64,000 nt of DNA, taken from the NCBI RefSeq assembly GCF_004210305.1, contig NZ_SCFB01000004.1, positions 40,001 to 104,000 of the forward strand, written 5' to 3'. The notes beneath the pieces are model-generated. The model had not been told where the DNA came from and did not search any database. It saw only the letters and a program-made list of their open reading frames with translations. The stretch comes from Candidatus Finniella inopinata (lineage in GTDB: Bacteria; Pseudomonadota; Alphaproteobacteria; Paracaedibacterales; CAIULA01). Shown in pieces: positions 58,904 through 64,000 of this stretch; position 1 is the stretch's first letter, and each line of letters opens with the position of its first letter. The position numbers and the translations under genes are program-made.

Positions 58904-61424
58904 AAGCCGCCTCAACAAGTTGCGCCTGTTCCCTGGCATGGCGACCGGCGAAGCCTGTGGCAGGAGAGGCAGCGGATGGGCGACCGGCGTAGGTAACATC
59001 AGGATTTAGGGCTTTTAACAAGGGTGCAACAAATGACCAGGCTCCCATATTCTGCGGCTCCTCTTGGCACCAAACCCAAGTTTTGGCCTGACTATTTCTC
59101 AACAAGTCCGCCAACTCTTGTCCAGGAAAGGGATAAAGCTGTTCCAGGCGAACGATGGCTGTTTTTGTGTCCTGGCGTTGTTGGCGATGGGCGGCCAAAT
59201 CGTAATAAACTTTTCCCGTGCAAAATATAATTTTCTCAGCCTGAGCCGCCGGCAAAAACGGGTCATCTATCACAGGGTGAAAAATATCACCAAAGTCGTT
59301 CCACAACGAGACAGTTTCGGGGTTGCGCAATAATGACTTTGGTGTCAACGCGATTAAGGGTCTCTGGCTTTCAACCTGCTGCCTTAACAGGTGGAAATAG
59401 TTAGCTGGCGTTGAGCAAACAGCCACTCGCCAATTTTCTTCAGCGCTAAGTTGTAAAAACCGTTCCAGACGTGTCGAGGAATGCTCAGGCCCCTGCCCCT
59501 CATAACCATGGGGTAATAACAAAACTAAATTTGACGGCTGCAACCATTTGCCATAGGCGGCCGATATGTATTGATCAATGATAACCTGTGCTCCATTCAC
59601 GAAATCACCAAATTGAGCCTCCCAGATTTTCAAACCCTTCAGGGCCAGGCTGTACCCATATTCAAACCCAAGCGCAGCGGCCTCTGACAGGGGGCTGTTG
59701 ATACACTCAAAGGCCCCTAACGATTTCAGGGGGATATAGGGAGCGTTGGTTTGCATATCCACCCATTCCCCGTGCCGCTGGGAAAATGTACCTCGTTTGG
59801 TGTCTTGCCCCACCAACCTCACGGGGTTCCCCTGGTCTAATAAACTGGCAAACGCTAAACTTTCAGCCGTTGCCCAATCCAGGGGTTTTTCATTTTCAAT
59901 CTGTTCACGTCGCTTGACCAGGATCCGTTCCAGTTTGGAATGACATTGGAAATTATTTGGAACTGTATGAATTACCAAACCGAGTTTTTTTAGTGTGGTT
60001 AAATCAACATCACGCAATTGCGCCTGCAGTGGCAATGAAGGTAACTTCCAATCAGGTTTTTCCTTTAAACCTTCTTGCAAAGTTTTACGATAAGCCTCCT
60101 GATCGGGTATTGAAAGACCTTGATCTTTCAACTGCTGTCCATACAGGCTGGAAACCGTGAGTTTTTCAGCAATCGCCTTATACATCACCGGCTGAGTGTA
60201 ACTGGGTTCATCCCCCTCGTTATGACCATGGCGGCGATACCCCACCAAATCGATCACAATATCTTTGTGGAATTGATAACGATACTGAATCGCCATCTCA
60301 AACGCCCAAACCACCATTTCCACATCATCGGCATTCACATGCACAATGGGACATCCCATGGCTTTGGCAACATCTGTGCAGTATCGCGTCGATCGCCCCT
60401 CTTGCGCCGTTGTCGTAAAACCAATTTGGTTGTTCAAAATGATGTGCAAGCTGCCACCCACCTGATACCCCGGCAATTGTGATAATTGCAGTGACTCATA
60501 AACAATTCCCTGCCCTGAAAATGCCCCATCGCCATGGATCAAAATGGCCAGAGCATTATTATTTTGGCCTTGCAAAGAACGGGCGCGACCCATGGCGATG
60601 GGCACAATGGATTCCAGATGAGACGGATTGGACAGAATGGTTAAGTCTAAGGGTTGGCCATTAACATCACGCTGCGATTGATACCCTTGATGATATTTAA
60701 CATCGCCGCTGCCTGGAAAGTCATCATGGGGACTGCGATCATTGAAAGTGCCAAAAATAAGAGGAAGGGGTTTCTTAAGAATATGGGCCATCACTGACAA
60801 ACGCCCCCGATGGGCCATGCCGATGACAACCGTTTTTGTACCGCGCTGAGTAACCAGACCTAGACTATGTTCAAGGGCAGGAATAAGCGTATCGTTCCCT
60901 TCGATGCTAAATCGTTTGGCCCCAGGAAACTTCGTTTGCAGAAACTTTTCCAACAGTTCTGTTTTTTGCAACTGATCAAAGAATCCCAGTTTTTGAGAGT
61001 CGGTAAAAGAAACCATCCTGTTTTCGAACTGATCTTGCAGCCACAGGCGCTCCGCCTTGTTCTCAACGTGCATAAATTCCAGGCCAATGGTTTGGCTGTA
61101 TATTTTTTCTAAGTTGTGGGGCGTTTGCAGATCGGGCAAACACTTAGGATTTTCTAACCCCAAAGGGTCCAGCTTGGCAAGGATATGACCCCATTGACGA
61201 TAAGCATAAGTGGCATGGTCATCTGAAATAGAAGCGTCTGGCAGTTTTGGCCAGGTTGGCAGTTGTTCCGATACGATATCCTCCAAAGGAAACTCTTGAA
61301 ACCATTGTTGCCATTCCTTGGAAACCGACGCAGGGTCTTTTTTATACTCTTGATACAAACCGATTAAATAATCACGATTAGTCTGGGTCAACAAAGTTTC
61401 CGGGCGGTATCGATCGAAATCCAT
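58896..61424 (-). CDS. sucA: 2-Oxoglutarate dehydrogenase E1 component
   Basis: Thiamine-diphosphate-dependent E1 of the 2-oxoglutarate dehydrogenase complex. 842 residues, shorter than the usual ~930, mainly through a compact N-terminal region (EYKKDPASVSKEWQQWF, then LDPLGLENPKCLPDL). Active-site parts are intact: GMAHRGRLSVMAH, HGDGAFSGQGIVYE, GYRRHGHNEGDEPS, and the C-terminal PHGYEGQGPEHSSTRLERFL. Follows sucD by 2 bp. sucB, normally next, is absent; rsmA lies there in the opposite direction with an 8-bp overlap. Confidence 0.94.
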   Translation of the reverse strand: MDFDRYRPETLLTQTNRDYLIGLYQEYKKDPASVSKEWQQWFQEFPLEDIVSEQLPTWPKLPDASISDDHATYAYRQWGHILAKLDPLGLENPKCLPDLQTPHNLEKIYSQTIGLEFMHVENKAERLWLQDQFENRMVSFTDSQKLGFFDQLQKTELLEKFLQTKFPGAKRFSIEGNDTLIPALEHSLGLVTQRGTKTVVIGMAHRGRLSVMAHILKKPLPLIFGTFNDRSPHDDFPGSGDVKYHQGYQSQRDVNGQPLDLTILSNPSHLESIVPIAMGRARSLQGQNNNALAILIHGDGAFSGQGIVYESLQLSQLPGYQVGGSLHIILNNQIGFTTTAQEGRSTRYCTDVAKAMGCPIVHVNADDVEMVVWAFEMAIQYRYQFHKDIVIDLVGYRRHGHNEGDEPSYTQPVMYKAIAEKLTVSSLYGQQLKDQGLSIPDQEAYRKTLQEGLKEKPDWKLPSLPLQAQLRDVDLTTLKKLGLVIHTVPNNFQCHSKLERILVKRREQIENEKPLDWATAESLAFASLLDQGNPVRLVGQDTKRGTFSQRHGEWVDMQTNAPYIPLKSLGAFECINSPLSEAAALGFEYGYSLALKGLKIWEAQFGDFVNGAQVIIDQYISAAYGKWLQPSNLVLLLPHGYEGQGPEHSSTRLERFLQLSAEENWRVAVCSTPANYFHLLRQQVESQRPLIALTPKSLLRNPETVSLWNDFGDIFHPVIDDPFLPAAQAEKIIFCTGKVYYDLAAHRQQRQDTKTAIVRLEQLYPFPGQELADLLRNSQAKTWVWCQEEPQNMGAWSFVAPLLKALNPDVTYAGRPSAASPATGFAGRHAREQAQLVEAAFN

Positions 61425-61426
61425 CT

Positions 61427-62311
61427 TTATCCCTTCATCGCTGTCAGCATGGTTTGTCCCAGTAAAGCCGGGGTCTCGGCGATCAGAACACCATGTTGTC
61501 TCAACGCCTCAATCTTTGCCGCGGCCGTGTCTTGGTCTCCCGCTGTGATCGCGCCAGCATGACCCATGCGTTTCCCCGGCGGCGCCGTCACACCAGCGAT
61601 AAAGGCAGCCACCGGTTTAGAACGACCGTGGCTTCGTTGATGACTGATAAACTTGGCTGCCTGTTGTTCCTCGTCACCCCCAATTTCCCCGATCATCAGG
61701 ATCCCTTTCGTGTCAGGGTCTTGCCAAAACAGCTCTAAGACATCCACAAAACTTGTACCTTTGACAGGGTCGCCACCGATGCCAACACAGGTGCTTTGAC
61801 CCAATCCAACCTGGGTTGTTTGCCAAACAGCCTCGTACGTTAAGGTCCCAGAACGGGACACTACCCCAATCGAGCCAGGCTGATGGATGGATCCCGGCAT
61901 AATGCCGATCTTGCAGGCATTTGGCGTGATAATACCGGGACAATTGGGCCCTATCAGTCGTGATTGGGTGCCCTTTAAAAACCGTTTGACGGATATCATG
62001 TCCAAGGTTGGAATGCCTTCCGTAATGCAGACAATCAGCTTAATACCAGCCTCCGCCGCCTCATAAATCGCCTGGGCCGCATAAGCTGCCGGCACATAAA
62101 TGACGCTGGCTTCCGCCTGGGTGGCTTTAACGGCATCGTAAACCGTGTCAAAAACTGGCAATCCCAAATGGACCTGTCCACCCTTGCCGGGCGAGACTCC
62201 CCCCACCAGTTTGGTACCATAGTCTAAGGCCTGCTTAGAATGGAAAGTGCCGTTTTTGCCTGTAAACCCTTGGCAAATAACCCGCGTGTTGTGATCAACA
62301 AGAATAGCCAT
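61427..62311 (-). CDS. sucD: Succinyl-CoA synthetase alpha subunit
   Basis: Alpha subunit carrying the phospho-histidine. 294 residues: CoA-binding Rossmann domain ([20 protein letters not shown]), [12 protein letters not shown], and the active-site His in KRMGHAGAI. Start shares one base with the sucC stop. Confidence 0.96.
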   Translation of the reverse strand: MAILVDHNTRVICQGFTGKNGTFHSKQALDYGTKLVGGVSPGKGGQVHLGLPVFDTVYDAVKATQAEASVIYVPAAYAAQAIYEAAEAGIKLIVCITEGIPTLDMISVKRFLKGTQSRLIGPNCPGIITPNACKIGIMPGSIHQPGSIGVVSRSGTLTYEAVWQTTQVGLGQSTCVGIGGDPVKGTSFVDVLELFWQDPDTKGILMIGEIGGDEEQQAAKFISHQRSHGRSKPVAAFIAGVTAPPGKRMGHAGAITAGDQDTAAAKIEALRQHGVLIAETPALLGQTMLTAMKG

Positions 62312-63471
62312 TATGGGTGCTCCTTTGTGGCCCGCATGATTTCTTGGGCGGCCTCTTCCAAATTACTTACGGGGACGATCGCAAGTCCTGACGTCGCTAA
62401 AATCTGCCTGGCCTCCACAGAATGCGCCCCTTCCAATCGCACAACAATCGGCCTATCGAATGCCTTTTGTTGAGCCGCCGCCACGATGCTGTTTGCAATC
62501 ATGTCGCACTGAATAATGCCTCCAAAAATATTGATAAAGACCACCTTAACTTTTGGATCGGCTGTGATCAGTTGAAAAGCAACCTCAACACGTTCCTGGT
62601 CAGCACTGCCCCCAATGTCCAGAAAATTCGCCGGCTTACCGCCATGGCCTTGTATCAAATCAAGGGTTGCCATGGCAAGCCCAGCACCATTCACCATGCA
62701 GGCAATATCCCCGTAAAGCTTGACATAGCTGAGCCCATAGTCTTGCGCTTTTTGTTCCTCAGCTGGTAAGGGGTTAGTCCGCTCCCATTCCTTAATAAAC
62801 GGTTGGCGATAGGCCGCATTATCGTCTATGGCCATCTTGGCGTCCAGGGCCACCAGCTTTCCCTGCTTGGTGGCGGCCAACGGATTAATTTCTATAAGGC
62901 TGGCATCAAATTGGATATACGCTTGATACAAACTTTTAAGGAAGGGTTCAAGAATGTCAGTCGGCAAGCTTAAACTTTTCCCCAACCGTTGCAAGTGATA
63001 GGGCTGTATCCCCAAAAACGGATCAATCAGAATTTGATCAATGGCCTCGGGATTTTTATGGGCAACCTCTTCAATGGCAACCCCCCCAGATGCCGAGGCG
63101 ACCAGGCATAATTGGCCAGCACGTCGGTTCAGACTCAGGCTTACATAAAGTTCCCGTTCAATGGCGCATCCTTGCTCCACATAAACACATTCAACCAATT
63201 CGCCCTGCGGGCCGGTTTGGGCTGTCACCAAGGAACGGTTTAAAAGGGTGTGGGCAGAGTCTTTAACTTCGGCCAAAGAATGGGCCAAAAGCACCCCCCC
63301 TGCCTTCCCCCGTCCTCCGGCATGAATCTGGGCCTTTACAACCCACAGGTCTCCACCCAGAGTTTGGGCAACTTCAACCGCCTGGTCGGGGGTGTATGCG
63401 ACCTTCCCGAAAAGTATGGGAACGCCAAAGTCGGCCAATATTTGCTTGGCCTGGTATTCGTGTAAATTCAT
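62311..63471 (-). CDS. sucC: Succinyl-CoA synthetase beta subunit
   Basis: Nucleotide-binding, ATP-grasp beta subunit. 386 residues: [20 protein letters not shown] start, [15 protein letters not shown] nucleotide loop, LIEINPLA and [13 protein letters not shown] phosphohistidine-site segment. Start overlaps the mdh stop and end overlaps sucD, so mdh-sucC-sucD is a tightly coupled unit. Confidence 0.96.
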   Translation of the reverse strand: MNLHEYQAKQILADFGVPILFGKVAYTPDQAVEVAQTLGGDLWVVKAQIHAGGRGKAGGVLLAHSLAEVKDSAHTLLNRSLVTAQTGPQGELVECVYVEQGCAIERELYVSLSLNRRAGQLCLVASASGGVAIEEVAHKNPEAIDQILIDPFLGIQPYHLQRLGKSLSLPTDILEPFLKSLYQAYIQFDASLIEINPLAATKQGKLVALDAKMAIDDNAAYRQPFIKEWERTNPLPAEEQKAQDYGLSYVKLYGDIACMVNGAGLAMATLDLIQGHGGKPANFLDIGGSADQERVEVAFQLITADPKVKVVFINIFGGIIQCDMIANSIVAAAQQKAFDRPIVVRLEGAHSVEARQILATSGLAIVPVSNLEEAAQEIMRATKEHP

Positions 63472-64000
63472 TAAAAGCCCAATGCTTTAAGGTCATCAAC
63501 AAGTTTTTGCACCGACGACACAGAGGCTTCGAATTGTTGTTTCTCAACCGCGTTCAGATCCAGTTCAATCACTTTTTCGGCACCGCCGGCTCCAATCATA
63601 ACAGGCACGCCCGCGTAAATATCTTTTACGCCATATTCGCCGTTTAAAAACGCAGCACAAGGCAAAATCCTTTTTTCATCAAACAGGTAAGCCTCCACCA
63701 TTTGCAATGCGGCGCTGGCAGGCGCGTAATAGGCCGAGCCTGTTTTCATTAGGTTCACGATTTCAGCACCGCCATTTTGAGTACGTTTGATCATGTCGTC
63801 TAACTGTTGTGACGACAGTTTCCCTTGATCAATCCATGTCTGCAAAGGGATGCCCGCAACGGTTGTATGTCGAGGCAAGGCCACCATGTTGTCCCCATGC
63901 CCACCCAGCACAAAGGTTTTCACATCTTGAACCGCTACCCCTAAAGCCACGGCCAGAAAATGTCGAAACCGACCGCTGTCCAAAATTCCCGCCATCCCAA
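63471..64000 (-). CDS. mdh: Malate dehydrogenase, C-terminal part; 5' end outside window
   Basis: LDH/MDH-fold enzyme converting malate to oxaloacetate. The window holds the last ~176 codons: [10 protein letters not shown], the catalytic His in [10 protein letters not shown], and the C-terminal helix [16 protein letters not shown]. The frame is open to the right edge, so the NAD-binding half lies outside. First visible gene of mdh-sucC-sucD-sucA. Confidence 0.94.
   Translation of the reverse strand, partial: GMAGILDSGRFRHFLAVALGVAVQDVKTFVLGGHGDNMVALPRHTTVAGIPLQTWIDQGKLSSQQLDDMIKRTQNGGAEIVNLMKTGSAYYAPASAALQMVEAYLFDEKRILPCAAFLNGEYGVKDIYAGVPVMIGAGGAEKVIELDLNAVEKQQFEASVSSVQKLVDDLKALGF

Noticed and set aside
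1..64000. CRISPR array, rRNA operon or prophage
   Set aside because: No regularly spaced repeats, no rRNA sequence and no phage structural genes were seen.

Overview
The window is a 64 kb stretch of a reduced, IS-rich alphaproteobacterial chromosome. Housekeeping genes look alphaproteobacterial: the hflK-hflC-degP block, lptF-lptG-lptD, surA-rsmA, mdh-sucC-sucD-sucA, purC-bolA-grxD and tRNA-Tyr/tRNA-Gly/tuf. Many unrecognised secreted proteins, a DUF2608-like protein, eroded operons (no purS/Q/L beside purC, no pdxA between surA and rsmA, no sucB after sucA) and genes broken by transposons suggest a host-associated, probably obligately intracellular lineage of the Holosporales/Rickettsiales type. 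That placement is inference; no rRNA is present.

Layout. 1-6.1 kb: 3' part of pheT, then a DegP-type protease with HflC and HflK. 6.3-7.7 kb: two tandem paralogous small secreted proteins. 7.6-12 kb: MsbA-type ABC exporter, a HepT/MntA toxin-antitoxin pair and EttA. 12-14.7 kb: scrap zone with a palindromic repeat, an IS3 remnant, an IS5-family (IS427-like) element splitting a YiiX-like amidase, and a group II intron remnant. 14.7-22.2 kb: zinc-ribbon protein, citrate synthase, MlaD, hydrolase, EF-Tu, two tRNAs, aminopeptidase P and a small membrane protein. 22.2-29.6 kb: solute-binding protein, then a tandem duplication of aquaporin plus secreted GH13/CBM20 amylase. 29.6-36 kb: prmC-grxD-bolA-purC, then an ABC exporter and comM, both truncated at an ISAs1-family element. 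36-42.8 kb: secreted proteins, SdhB, and a PhoD-like phosphatase split by an IS21-family element. 42.8-51.7 kb: glycosyltransferase, MFS transporter, unknown secreted proteins, RlmE, DUF2608-like protein and KdsD. 51.7-64 kb: two small inverted-repeat elements, lptD/G/F, surA, rsmA and the sucA/D/C-mdh block.

The most interesting signal is a set of nine sites matching or nearly matching the CtrA consensus TTAA-N7-TTAAC. Eight lie upstream of genes for exported proteins (paralogue pair, amidase, both amylases, Ala-rich protein, Lys-rich protein, phosphatase). In most cases the site sits 10-11 nt before a -10-like hexamer, so it covers the -35 position, the geometry of CtrA-activated promoters. 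I found none upstream of the housekeeping genes checked by eye. This suggests a CtrA-controlled secretome. Three of its members are broken (IS5-family insertion, IS21 insertion, frameshift). Precise removal of each IS plus one target duplication restores a continuous reading frame, so those insertions look recent.
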